Assembly: GCF_002846415.1 (NCBI RefSeq)
Contig: NZ_PJMX01000001.1
Span: 7,378,001-7,442,000, forward strand
Origin: Streptomyces sp. TLI_146
Lineage (GTDB): Bacteria; Actinomycetota; Actinomycetes; Streptomycetales; Streptomycetaceae
Reading direction: 5' to 3'
DNA: 64,000 bases
Position numbers and translations under genes: made by a program. Below are positions 8,847 to 17,041 of this stretch, one piece after another; the first letter of the stretch is position 1; each line of letters starts with the position of its first letter. The notes beneath the pieces were generated by a model that saw nothing but the letters and a program-made list of their open reading frames with translations, made no database searches and was not told where the DNA came from.

Positions 8847-9644
8847 TCAGGGGCGGTAGAGCTGGCCGGGCTTGGGGGCGGCGGGGGAGAGCAGCTGGGG
8901 CACGGTCACGAAGGTGAAGCCGCGTGCCTTCAGGGCGTCGATGATCCCGGGCACGGCGGGCACGGTCCCGTCGTAGATGTCGTGCAGCAGGATGATGCCG
9001 TCGCGGTCGGCCTGGTCGAGGATGCGCTCGGTGATCAGGGCCGAGTCGTTGGTGGAGTAGTCCTTGGCGGTCGCGCTCCACAGGATCTGCGAGAGCCCCA
9101 GCTCCTTGCTGACCTTGGTGACGTCCTTGTTCGTACGGCCCTGCGGCGGCCGCATCAGGACCGGCTTGCGGCCGGTCAGCGCGGCCACCGCCTCCTGGGT
9201 GCGGTCGAGTTCGGCGCGGATCTCGGCGGGCTTCAGCTTGTCCAGGCGCTCGTGCGACCAGGTGTGGTTGGCGACCTCATGGCCCTCGGCGGCGATGCGG
9301 CGCACGGTGGCGGGGTACTTCTCGACGTGGTTCCTGCCGAGCAGGAAGAAGGTGGCGTGCACCTTCTTCTCCTTGAGCGTGTCGAGCAGTTGGGGCGTCT
9401 TCGCGCCCGGCCCGGCGTCGAAGGTCAGGGCTATGCACTTGGCCTTGCGGCAGTCCACCCCGGCCGCGGCGCCCGCGTCCGCGCCCGCCGCGGCCTTGCT
9501 GTCGAGCGCGTCGCCGCGGGCGGAGCGCGGCGAGACGGCGCCGTCGGAGCAGCCGGTCAGCGTCGCACCGAGCGCGGCGACCGCGACCAGCGCGGCGGCC
9601 GCCCGTCCCCGGGCACGGCGGACTTCGGAATTGCTGCTGCGCAT
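8847..9644 (-). CDS. Lipoprotein polysaccharide deacetylase (NodB domain, CE4)
   Basis: A 265-residue exported metallo-deacetylase. The N-terminus is a lipoprotein signal with lipobox LTGC near residue 30. The NodB domain shows motif 1 LTFDAGPG (the usual second Asp is Ala), motif 2 NHTWSHERL with the two Zn-binding His, motif 3 RPPQGRTN, and motif 5 ILLHDIYDG. It should remove N-acetyl groups from peptidoglycan or another surface glycan, anchored outside the membrane. The Asp-to-Ala change in motif 1 is conservative with respect to the catalytic first Asp. Start 9644 is preceded by GGGGAGG; two in-frame upstream ATGs are less likely. Confidence 0.9.
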   Translation of the reverse strand: MRSSNSEVRRARGRAAAALVAVAALGATLTGCSDGAVSPRSARGDALDSKAAAGADAGAAAGVDCRKAKCIALTFDAGPGAKTPQLLDTLKEKKVHATFFLLGRNHVEKYPATVRRIAAEGHEVANHTWSHERLDKLKPAEIRAELDRTQEAVAALTGRKPVLMRPPQGRTNKDVTKVSKELGLSQILWSATAKDYSTNDSALITERILDQADRDGIILLHDIYDGTVPAVPGIIDALKARGFTFVTVPQLLSPAAPKPGQLYRP

Positions 9645-9781
9645 GACGCGCCTCCCCTTCGGCCTGGTCCAGAACATGAACCGGACTATACGCGAGGTGT
9701 ATACACGGGGTGCATAGTGGGGTGGCGTAAGAGGGCAGGAGCGCAAGAGCGCAGGTGGGGCCGGGTGGGCGGGCGGTCCGG

Positions 9782-10765
9782 CTACTTGCGGCGCGACCCG
9801 GCCCGGCCGGAGCCCTTGCGGCGGGAGGCGCCGGGCTCGCGGGAGGGGCCGCCCTTGGGGGCCGAGGGGGAGTCCTTGCGCCCGGACGGCACGGGCGCGG
9901 CCGAGGCGCTCCAGTGCGACGGGCGCTCAAGCCCGGCCGGCAGGAGGGTGCCCGCGTCGCCCTTCGCCGCGTTGACCTGCGTCTGGGTGAGGAAGAGGCA
10001 GTCGGTGAGGTCCGCGCCCGCGAGGTTCGTGTCGCGGAAGTCCGCGCCGATCACGTCGGCGAGCCGCAGGTCCGCGCCGCCCAGGTCGGCCGCGATGAGG
10101 TACGCCCCGCGCAGGTCCGCGCCGCGCAGGTCGGCGCCCTTGAGCCGGGCACCGAACAGGTCGGCGCCCCGGCGGTCCTTCTTCTTGCCGCGGACCTCGG
10201 CGCGGACGAGCTCGCTGGTGCGCAGCAGCAGCGTGTTCACCTCGGCGCGGTGCGCCGCCACGTCCAGCGCGAGCAGCGTGTCCACATCGCTGAGGGTCAG
10301 CTGCTCGATCTTCTCGTACGCCGCCGCCACCTGCCGGTGGACGGGGCGGGCGGCCGGGCGGGCCCTGGCCTCGGCGAGGTACCAGAGCAGTTCCTGGAGC
10401 TGGCGCATCACGGGCAGCGCGGCGAACATCTGCCGTGATCCGTCCGGGGCCTCGCGCCAGTTCCGGCCGACGAAGGTGACCTGGGAGATCTTCTGGCCCG
10501 CGCCGAAGCAGTCGTACACCGTGCAGCCCTGGAAGCCCTTGGGGCGCAGCTTGTCGTGGATGCCGCAGCGGAAGTCCTGCCGGAGGTTGGAGCACGGGTC
10601 CCCGACGGCCTTGTCGATCGCGAAGTCCGTCGACCGCGAGAACGCCAGCGCGACACAGCACAGGCCGAAGCAGTTCGCGCAGTCGGCCCGCAGCCCGGAG
10701 CGGTCGTCCGCCGGACCGGGGGCGGTGGCCTGCCCACGTACGCGGTTCTCGGATGTCTCGGGCAA
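9782..10765 (-). CDS. Pentapeptide-repeat protein with Cys-rich N-terminus
   Basis: A 327-residue protein. Residues ~10-75 hold a cluster of cysteines (CANCFGLCC, DPCSNLRQDFRCG, GCTVYDCFG) that looks like a metal or Fe-S site. Residues ~190-260 contain A(D/N)LxX repeats (GADLRGADLRGAYLIAADL and following) that form a right-handed quadrilateral helix. The C-terminus is basic and low-complexity. The most likely start is TTG 10765, with AGGAG at a 10-base spacing; the open frame upstream lacks coding character. The function is unknown; the family includes topoisomerase-protecting proteins, but that role is not implied here. Confidence 0.82.
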   Translation of the reverse strand: MPETSENRVRGQATAPGPADDRSGLRADCANCFGLCCVALAFSRSTDFAIDKAVGDPCSNLRQDFRCGIHDKLRPKGFQGCTVYDCFGAGQKISQVTFVGRNWREAPDGSRQMFAALPVMRQLQELLWYLAEARARPAARPVHRQVAAAYEKIEQLTLSDVDTLLALDVAAHRAEVNTLLLRTSELVRAEVRGKKKDRRGADLFGARLKGADLRGADLRGAYLIAADLGGADLRLADVIGADFRDTNLAGADLTDCLFLTQTQVNAAKGDAGTLLPAGLERPSHWSASAAPVPSGRKDSPSAPKGGPSREPGASRRKGSGRAGSRRK

Positions 10766-10895
10766 GGCGGTCGCTCTCCTGCGGTGTCGGTCGGCCCGGG
10801 GCGGCTGGGGAGGGGGTCTGCCGCAGGCCCGGTACGGGTGAATATGCAGGTCGAGCCTATCGCCCGAGCCGCGCCGCCCAGGGGCGGCGGCGGGG

Positions 10896-11075
10896 CTACG
10901 CGGCTTCGTCGAGGTCGGCGGTGGTGGCCGCCGCCCACAGCGCGAGCAGCCGCTCGTACTCCTCCGAGGGCCAGCCGCCGTCCGGGTCCGCGCTGTCGAC
11001 GAGGTCGCGAATCGCCGCGTTGGCGGCTTCGGCGTCCGGCAGTACGGAACCAGGGACGTGGGCGGAAGTGGACAT
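10896..11075 (-). CDS. Small hypothetical acidic protein (59 aa)
   Basis: A short open frame beginning MSTSAHVPGSVLPDAEAANA and ending in DEAA. It is Ala/Asp/Glu-rich with predicted helices (IRDLVDSADP, SEEYERLLALWAAATTA). The composition follows normal Streptomyces coding bias. It is divergent from the PPOX gene and upstream of the pentapeptide gene on the same strand. No known domain was recognised. Confidence 0.6.
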   Translation of the reverse strand: MSTSAHVPGSVLPDAEAANAAIRDLVDSADPDGGWPSEEYERLLALWAAATTADLDEAA

Positions 11076-11216
11076 GCGTCCAGCGTAAGCGCACGGTCCG
11101 GCAATCCGCCCCGAATAGTCACTGCCAGGTCCATCACACGGTCATCGACCCTTCCCCACATCGCCTTCACCCCGCGTGCGCGGGCGCGGGAATCGGATGT
11201 GTGCGCGCGCTGTTCC

Positions 11217-11663
11217 ATGGCCATGACGGCATTCGACGCACATGAGGAAGCGCTGCTCAAGCTGGTCGCGGCCGAGAAGGGCGGCGTCCTCGCCACCCTC
11301 AAGCGCGACGGGCGGCCGCAGCTGTCCAACGTGAACCACGCGTACTACGCGGACGAGGGCGTGATCAAGGTCTCCCTCACCGACGACCGCGCCAAGACGA
11401 AGAACCTGCGCCGCGACCCGCGCGCCAGCTACCACGTCACCAGCGCCGACCGCTGGGCCTGGACCGTGGCCGAGGGCACGGCGGACCTCTCCCCGGTGGC
11501 CGCCGACCCGCACGACGCGACCGTCGAGGAGCTGGTCCAGCTGTACCGGGACGTCCAGGGCGAGCACCCGGACTGGGACGACTACCGGCGGGCCATGGTC
11601 CGCGACCGGCGCGTGGTGCTCCGGCTGCGGGTCGAACGCGCCTACGGACAGCCGCGCGGCTGA
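11217..11663 (+). CDS. PPOX-class F420-dependent oxidoreductase (pyridoxamine-phosphate-oxidase fold)
   Basis: A 148-residue split beta-barrel protein like Rv1155. Typical segments are GGVLATLKRDGRPQLSNVN, which lines the cofactor site, and the DDRAKTKNLRRDPRAS phosphate-binding loop. Such proteins reduce enone-type or other small substrates with F420 or bind flavin/PLP; F420 is the usual cofactor in actinobacteria. Alternative starts are ATG 11217 and ATG 11223; neither has a clear ribosome-binding site, so the transcript could be leaderless. Single gene. Confidence 0.9.
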   Translation: MAMTAFDAHEEALLKLVAAEKGGVLATLKRDGRPQLSNVNHAYYADEGVIKVSLTDDRAKTKNLRRDPRASYHVTSADRWAWTVAEGTADLSPVAADPHDATVEELVQLYRDVQGEHPDWDDYRRAMVRDRRVVLRLRVERAYGQPRG

Positions 11664-11760
11664 GCCGTCCCCGGCGGGTCGCTGCCGCGTAACGGCGCGG
11701 TTCCCCCGTTGTCGTACCCGCCGCACATAATGGAACGACCCCCGAGCCCCAGGAGGTGCC

Positions 11761-12954
11761 GTGACCGGCGCTGGTTCTCTGCTCCCACTCCGCTCCCGGC
11801 TGCGCGAGCTGCGCCCCGCCGCGTTCGGGGCCGACCCGGCGGGGGAGCGCCTGGAGCGGATCCGCCGCTCGCCGAACTTCGCGGACGGGGTGTTCCAGAA
11901 CCCGGAGGGCGCGCGGACGCGGCCGTCCGGCTCGATGCTGGAGTTCGCCAAGATCTACTTCGAGAAGGAGCAACGCGCCCGGCGCGCCCCGGTGGGCAAC
12001 ATCCCGGTGCACGCGACGACGCTCGCCGACCTCGCCAAGCCGCCCGTCACCGGGCTGCGGCTCACCTGGATGGGGCACTCCAGCGTGCTGGCCGAGATCG
12101 ACGGCCGCCGGGTGCTCTTCGACCCGGTGTGGGGCGAGCGCTGCTCCCCCTTCGCCTTCGCCGGGCCCAAGCGCCTGCACCCGGTGCCCGTGCCGCTGGC
12201 CTCGCTCGGCCCGGTCGACGTGGTGGTCATCTCGCACGACCACTACGACCACCTGGACCTGCCCACCATCCGCGGCCTTGCGGGTACGGGGACGGTGTTC
12301 GCGGTCCCGCTCGGCGTCGGCGCCCACCTGGAGCACTGGGGCGTCCCGGCCGACCGCGTCCACGAGCTCGACTGGAACGAGTCGACGAAGGTCAACGGGC
12401 TCAGCCTCACCGCCACCCCCGCACGCCACTTCTGCGGCCGCGGCCTGCGCAACCAGCAGCACACGCTCTGGGCGTCCTGGGCCGTCGCCGGCCCCGAGCA
12501 CCGGATCTACCACAGCGGTGACACGGGCTACTTCGAGGGCTTCAAGGACATCGGCGCCGAGCACGGCCCGTTCGACGCCACGATGATCCAGATCGGCGCC
12601 TACAGCGAATTCTGGCCGGACATCCATATGACTCCGGCCGAAGGCATGCGGGCCCACCTCGACCTCCAGGGCGGCCGGCCGCACGGCGTGATGCTCCCCA
12701 TCCACTGGGGCACCTTCAACCTCGCCCCGCACCCGTGGGCCGAGCCCGGCGAGGGCACGATGGCCGCGGCGGCGGCCGCGGGCGCCGGGATCGCGCTCCC
12801 CATCCCGGGTGCACCCTTCGAACCCACCTCGGAAAACGTGCCGTCCGCGCCCTGGTGGCGCCCGGTCGCGCCGACCCCGCCCGGCGGCTGGCCGGTGCAC
12901 ACCCGCAAGCCCGCCAAGGCGGGAGAACAGGAGGCGGCCCCCGTCGTCTCCTAG
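11761..12954 (+). CDS. NAPE-PLD-like metallo-beta-lactamase-fold hydrolase
   Basis: A 397-residue two-metal hydrolase. The signature HDHYDH (residues ~160-165), a distal His in TPARHFCGR, the metal-bridging Asp in HSGDTGYFEGF and the last His in PIHWGTFNL are all present. The layout matches the N-acyl-phosphatidylethanolamine phospholipase D/UlaG-like branch, so a phosphodiester in a lipid or sugar is a plausible substrate. GTG 11761 has a CAGGAGG ribosome-binding site 7 bases upstream. The N-terminal ~100 residues are family-typical. No signal peptide. Confidence 0.88.
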   Translation: MTGAGSLLPLRSRLRELRPAAFGADPAGERLERIRRSPNFADGVFQNPEGARTRPSGSMLEFAKIYFEKEQRARRAPVGNIPVHATTLADLAKPPVTGLRLTWMGHSSVLAEIDGRRVLFDPVWGERCSPFAFAGPKRLHPVPVPLASLGPVDVVVISHDHYDHLDLPTIRGLAGTGTVFAVPLGVGAHLEHWGVPADRVHELDWNESTKVNGLSLTATPARHFCGRGLRNQQHTLWASWAVAGPEHRIYHSGDTGYFEGFKDIGAEHGPFDATMIQIGAYSEFWPDIHMTPAEGMRAHLDLQGGRPHGVMLPIHWGTFNLAPHPWAEPGEGTMAAAAAAGAGIALPIPGAPFEPTSENVPSAPWWRPVAPTPPGGWPVHTRKPAKAGEQEAAPVVS

Positions 12955-13151
12955 GAGCCGACCGGGGTATTTCGCGCTGCCGTACGAGGCGTCATACCAG
13001 AGCGGGACGCGGTAGGGGGAACTTTTCCAACTGCGCACCGAGGGTGAGGGGTTGACCACTACTGTGAGTGGCCGACGATCAACGCGGGCCCGCATCGATT
13101 GAGTTGGGCCCGGGACCACGATCTCTGGGACCCCACGTACCGAGGACGCAG

Positions 13152-15041
13152 ATGTCTCATCTTCGCGCACCCGCCGCGCGGTCCGAGCGCCGCGAGGGCG
13201 GGCGGCACGGACGCACCGCACACCGGCCGCAGCCCCCGGCCGCACCCGCGAGCGCCCCGGCTCCGGCGAGTCGGCCGCCGAGCGGGCCGCGCCCGTCCAC
13301 CGAGGGCCGTATACGCCCCCAGCTGCTGCGCACCGCGGTGCTGCCCGCCGTGGCCGCCGTGGTGTGCGGCGCGGCCGCCGTCGTCTTCACCCTCCACTCC
13401 ACCCACGCCCACCCCTCCGAGCTGCTCTGGGCGGCGCTCGGCGGCATGGCGCTCCTCGCCGTCGCGTCCGTGGCGGCCGCCGCGGTGGGCGCCGACCGTG
13501 CTGCCAAGACCGTCCTCGGCCGCGCCAACGGGCTGCGCCGGGGCAGCGCCCGCTCGGCCGCCGACCTGCGCACGGTGGTCGAGGGGCTGCGCCGCGGCGA
13601 GGGCCCGCCGGCCCGCCGGGCGGCGGCCCAACTCCCGCCGGACGCCGACGAGTTCGAGCTCCTGGCGCACGAGCTGACCCGCTCCCACGAGGCCGCCGTG
13701 GCCGCCGTGGTGCAGGCCTCGCAGCTCTCCAGCAGCGTCGGCAACGAGCAGAAGGTCGAAGTCTTCGTCAACCTGGCCCGCCGCCTGCAGTCCCTGGTCC
13801 ACCGCGAGATCCAGCTCCTGGACGAGCTGGAGAACGAGGTCGAGGACCCCGAGCTGCTCAAGGGCCTGTTCCACGTCGACCACCTCGCCACCCGCATCCG
13901 CCGGCACGCGGAGAACCTCGCCGTCCTCGGCGGCGCCATCTCCCGCCGCCAGTGGTCCCACCCGGTGACCATGACCGAGGTGCTGCGCTCCTCGATCGCC
14001 GAGGTCGAGCAGTACCCCCGGGTCAAGCTGGTGCCCCCGATCGACGGCACCCTGCGCGGCCACGCGGTCGCCGACGTCATCCACCTGCTCGCCGAACTCG
14101 TCGAGAACGCCACGCTGTTCTCCGCCCCGCACACCCAGGTGCTGCTGCGCGCCCAGCTGGTGACCGCCGGGCTCGCCGTCGAGGTCGAGGACCGCGGTCT
14201 CGGCATGCCCGTCACCGAGCAGAACAAGATGAACGCGCTGCTGTCCGACCCCGATCAGGTGAATGTCGCCCACCTTCTCCAGGACGGCCGGATCGGCCTG
14301 TTCGTGGTCTCCGCGCTGGCCCGCAGGCACGGCATCGCGGTCCGGCTCCAGACCAACATCTACGGCGGCGTCCAGGCCGTACTGGTACTGCCGCAGGGCC
14401 TGTTGGGCGCCGACTCCGAGAGCCACAAGGAGGGCCAGACGGCCGAGCGGCAGCCCCTCCCGGAGCCCGTCAGGACCCCGCTCCCGCCCCAGCCGCAGCC
14501 CCAGGCCGCCCCCCAGCCGCCCGCGCCCGCCCCGGCCCCCGCGCCGATGCCGGCGCCCGCGCCCGCGCACCGCACGCCCGCGCACGGCACCGCGCTGCCG
14601 CCGCTGCCCCGCCAGCCCCAGCACGGCGAGACCGCGTCCACCCACGGCACCACGCCGCTGCCGGTGCGCGCCGCCCACGAGGAGCGGCCCAACCCGGCCG
14701 CCGCCGTCCCCGGCCACCGGGGCACGGGGGAGGCGGCGGTGCCCCCGATACCCGTCGCGAACGGTACGGTGCGCGGCGCGGCCCGGCCCGACCTTCCCCG
14801 GCGCCGCAGCCAGGAGCACCTCGTCCCGCAGCTGCGGGACGCTCCCGCCGCGCGCAAGGAGGACGAACACGCCGTGCACGACCCGGGGTTGATGGCGGCG
14901 TTCCAGCGGGGCATCGGCCTCGCCGAGTCGCAGCCGGCCCCGCACGACATCCCCGCGGTACCGCAGCCGCACCCGCCCCACCCCGCACAGCCGTTACACC
15001 ACCCCCAGGCAGAAACTGACGCCGAACACTCCAAGGAGTAG
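13152..15041 (+). CDS. cvnA: Conservon histidine kinase-like sensor (CvnA)
   Basis: A 629-residue membrane protein heading a conservon. After a basic N-terminus come two adjacent membrane helices (residues ~60-85 and ~95-120), a linker/coiled-coil with the phosphoacceptor-like EIQLLDELENEVEDPELLKGLFHVDH region, and a GHKL ATPase with N box ELVENATLF, G1 DRGLGM and G2 GLFVVSALARRHG. A long Pro/Ala-rich tail fills residues ~450-629. By analogy with Cvn systems it interacts with CvnB-D at the membrane in a G-protein-like relay. ATG 13152 has GAGGA 5 bases upstream; an in-frame GTG at 13068 would add 28 residues. Confidence 0.9.
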   Translation: MSHLRAPAARSERREGGRHGRTAHRPQPPAAPASAPAPASRPPSGPRPSTEGRIRPQLLRTAVLPAVAAVVCGAAAVVFTLHSTHAHPSELLWAALGGMALLAVASVAAAAVGADRAAKTVLGRANGLRRGSARSAADLRTVVEGLRRGEGPPARRAAAQLPPDADEFELLAHELTRSHEAAVAAVVQASQLSSSVGNEQKVEVFVNLARRLQSLVHREIQLLDELENEVEDPELLKGLFHVDHLATRIRRHAENLAVLGGAISRRQWSHPVTMTEVLRSSIAEVEQYPRVKLVPPIDGTLRGHAVADVIHLLAELVENATLFSAPHTQVLLRAQLVTAGLAVEVEDRGLGMPVTEQNKMNALLSDPDQVNVAHLLQDGRIGLFVVSALARRHGIAVRLQTNIYGGVQAVLVLPQGLLGADSESHKEGQTAERQPLPEPVRTPLPPQPQPQAAPQPPAPAPAPAPMPAPAPAHRTPAHGTALPPLPRQPQHGETASTHGTTPLPVRAAHEERPNPAAAVPGHRGTGEAAVPPIPVANGTVRGAARPDLPRRRSQEHLVPQLRDAPAARKEDEHAVHDPGLMAAFQRGIGLAESQPAPHDIPAVPQPHPPHPAQPLHHPQAETDAEHSKE

Positions 15042-15048
15042 ATGCACC

Positions 15049-15483
15049 ATGGCGAGCGATGCGCCGACCGGACACGTCTCGGACCTCGACTGGCTGCTCA
15101 GCGGCCTTGTCCAGCGGGTGCCCTACACACGCAACGCGGTCCTGCTCTCCTCCGACGGGCTGGTGAAGTCCGTGCACGGTCTGGACGTCGACAGCGCCGA
15201 CCACATGGCGGCCCTGGCCTCCGGTCTCTACTCGCTGGGCCGCAGCGCGGGCGCGCGCTTCGGCGACGGCGGCGAGGTCCGCCAGGTGGTGGTCGAGCTC
15301 GACTCCACGCTGCTGTTCGTCTCCACGGCAGGCTCGGGCACCTGTCTCGCCGTGCTCGCCGGACGCGAGGCGGACGCGGCGGTGCTCGGATACGAGATGG
15401 CGATGCTGGTGAAGAGCGTACGGCCCTACCTCGTGACGCCGGCCCGGCAAGGCGCCGGGACACCGAGCGGCACGAGGCACTGA
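15049..15483 (+). CDS. cvnB: Roadblock/LC7-domain protein (CvnB)
   Basis: A 144-residue roadblock/LC7 protein; LDWLLSGLVQRVPYTRNAVLLSSDGLV at the N-terminus is the family hallmark (given here in shorter pieces: LDWLLSGLVQRVP, then NAVLLSSDGL). Roadblock proteins bind small GTPases and here should act as regulator or partner of CvnD. It begins 7 bases after cvnA, with AAGGAG for ribosome binding, and is followed by cvnC after 2 bases. Confidence 0.93.
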   Translation: MASDAPTGHVSDLDWLLSGLVQRVPYTRNAVLLSSDGLVKSVHGLDVDSADHMAALASGLYSLGRSAGARFGDGGEVRQVVVELDSTLLFVSTAGSGTCLAVLAGREADAAVLGYEMAMLVKSVRPYLVTPARQGAGTPSGTRH

Positions 15484-15485
15484 GC

Positions 15486-15857
15486 GTGCCGGCCCCGCAG
15501 GACGGCCCATGGCTCGACGACGCGGCCGGGCGCCTGATCCGGCCGTACACGGTGAGCAACGGCCGCACCCGGCCCACCGCCACGCTGGACCTGCTCTCCC
15601 AGGTGATGGCGACCGGGCAGCCGCCCCAGACGCACCTCGGGCCCGAGCACTCCCAGGCGCTCGGGCTCTGCGAGGGGCCGACCTCGGTCGCGGAGATCGC
15701 GGCCCATCTGCGGCTGCCCGCCGTCGTCACCAAGGTCCTGCTGTCCGACCTGGTGGACTGCGGGGCGGTGACGGCCCGCGCGCCCCGCTTCCACCACACC
15801 CCCACCGACCGTTCTCTGCTGGAGGCAGTGCTCGATGGCCTACGACGACGGCTCTGA
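15486..15857 (+). CDS. cvnC: DUF742 protein (CvnC)
   Basis: A 123-residue DUF742 protein with the usual RLIRPYTVSNGRTRP N-terminal motif and a winged-helix-like C-terminal part (TSVAEIAAHLRLPAVVTKVLL). It is the third standard conservon component; it may link the membrane complex to CvnD. The GTG start follows the cvnB stop by two bases. Its last 23 bases overlap cvnD, implying translational coupling. Confidence 0.92.
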   Translation: MPAPQDGPWLDDAAGRLIRPYTVSNGRTRPTATLDLLSQVMATGQPPQTHLGPEHSQALGLCEGPTSVAEIAAHLRLPAVVTKVLLSDLVDCGAVTARAPRFHHTPTDRSLLEAVLDGLRRRL

Positions 15858-16449
15858 CGTCAGCCCCGCCGTGGATCTCTTCCCCACCGCGCTGAAGATC
15901 CTCGTCGCCGGCGGCTTCGGGGTCGGCAAGACGACCTTCGTGGGCGCGGTCAGCGAGATCGAACCGCTCTCCACCGAGGAGCTGCTCACCACGGTCAGCG
16001 TGGCGCACGACAGCCTCGAAGGGGTGGAGTCCAAGACCACCACGACGGTCGCCATGGACTTCGGGCGCATCACGCTCGACGAACGGCACGTCCTGTACCT
16101 GTTCGGCACGCCCGGGCAGGAGCGGTTCTGGTTCATGTGGGACGAGCTCTCCGAGGGCGCGCTCGGTGCGGTGATCCTCGCCGACACCCGGCGCCTGGAG
16201 GACTGCTTCTCCGCCGTGGACTTCTTCGAGCGGCGCGGGATCGGCTTCCTCGTCGCGGTCAACGAGTTCGACGGGGCCTACCGCTACACCCCGGAGGAGG
16301 TCCGGTCCGCCATAGACCTCAAACCGGAGGTTCCCGTCGTGCTCTGCGACGCCCGTATCGGCAGCTCCGGGATCGGCACCCTGGTCACCCTGGTCCAGCA
16401 CCTGCTGTCCACCTTCCCGGCCGCCACCAGCCATGGAGCGCACACATGA
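15835..16449 (+). CDS. cvnD: Ras-like small GTPase (CvnD)
   Basis: A 204-residue MglA/Ras-like GTP-binding protein. The P-loop is GGFGVGKTTFVGAVS, the switch/G3 motif is FGTPGQERFWF, and the G4 NKxD motif appears as VNEFDG, a conserved variant in the conservon family. It should cycle between GDP and GTP states on the membrane complex of CvnA-C. It overlaps cvnC by 23 bases and the GAF gene by 4 bases (ATGA). Confidence 0.94.
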   Translation: MAYDDGSDVSPAVDLFPTALKILVAGGFGVGKTTFVGAVSEIEPLSTEELLTTVSVAHDSLEGVESKTTTTVAMDFGRITLDERHVLYLFGTPGQERFWFMWDELSEGALGAVILADTRRLEDCFSAVDFFERRGIGFLVAVNEFDGAYRYTPEEVRSAIDLKPEVPVVLCDARIGSSGIGTLVTLVQHLLSTFPAATSHGAHT

Positions 16450-17015
16450 CGTACGACCCGACCGGCCATCTGCTGCTCACCCCCGTCGACCGGGAGGCGC
16501 CCGTCCGCGTGCAGCGGCTGCGCCAGCTCGGTATGGGGGAGCAGCCCGATCCGGCCTTCGACGAGTTCGCCCACAAACTCGCGGAGGTCACCGCGGCGCC
16601 CTATTCGATGGTCAACTTCATCGACGAGCACCAGCAGTTCTTCGCCGGGCTGCACACCCCGGAGGGGGCGCACGCGGGCACCGATCTGAACGCGGTGGCC
16701 GCCTCGGGCGGGGTGAGCCGGTTCATGGCCCGCGACCACGGCTACTGCCCGCATGTGGTGGTGCGCCGCAAGGCCCTGGTCCTGGAGGACGTCTGCGACT
16801 ACCCGCGCTTCGCGGGCAACCCGGTGGTCGACGAGATCGGCATCCGCTCCTACCTCGGCGCGCCGCTGATCGACCGGACCGGTATCGCGCTCGGCACCAT
16901 CTGTGTCGTCGACACCGAGCCGCGGCCGTGGGGCCGGGCCGGTCTGGAGACGATCAAGTCGATGGCGGCCGAGCTGATCGAGCAGATCCACCGCCGGGAG
17001 GACGGCGGCTTCTGA
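16446..17015 (+). CDS. GAF-domain protein, fifth gene of the conservon
   Basis: A 189-residue single-domain GAF protein (DEFAHKLAEVTAAPYSMVNFI, then YLGAPLIDRTGIALGTICVVD). GAF domains bind small ligands or chromophores. The ATGA overlap with cvnD shows it belongs to the operon. Some conservons carry an extra fifth gene (cvnE P450 or another); here the extra is a GAF sensor. It contains a Cys-Pro-His stretch (GYCPHVVV), but no heme or bilin attachment can be claimed. Confidence 0.88.
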   Translation: MTYDPTGHLLLTPVDREAPVRVQRLRQLGMGEQPDPAFDEFAHKLAEVTAAPYSMVNFIDEHQQFFAGLHTPEGAHAGTDLNAVAASGGVSRFMARDHGYCPHVVVRRKALVLEDVCDYPRFAGNPVVDEIGIRSYLGAPLIDRTGIALGTICVVDTEPRPWGRAGLETIKSMAAELIEQIHRREDGGF

Positions 17016-17041
17016 CCGCCGCCCCGCCGGTTGCTGTGCGG

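Noticed and set aside
9697..9706. GTGTATACAC palindrome upstream of the NodB gene as an operator
   Set aside because: Ten bases in a low-GC promoter region; too short to claim without conservation.
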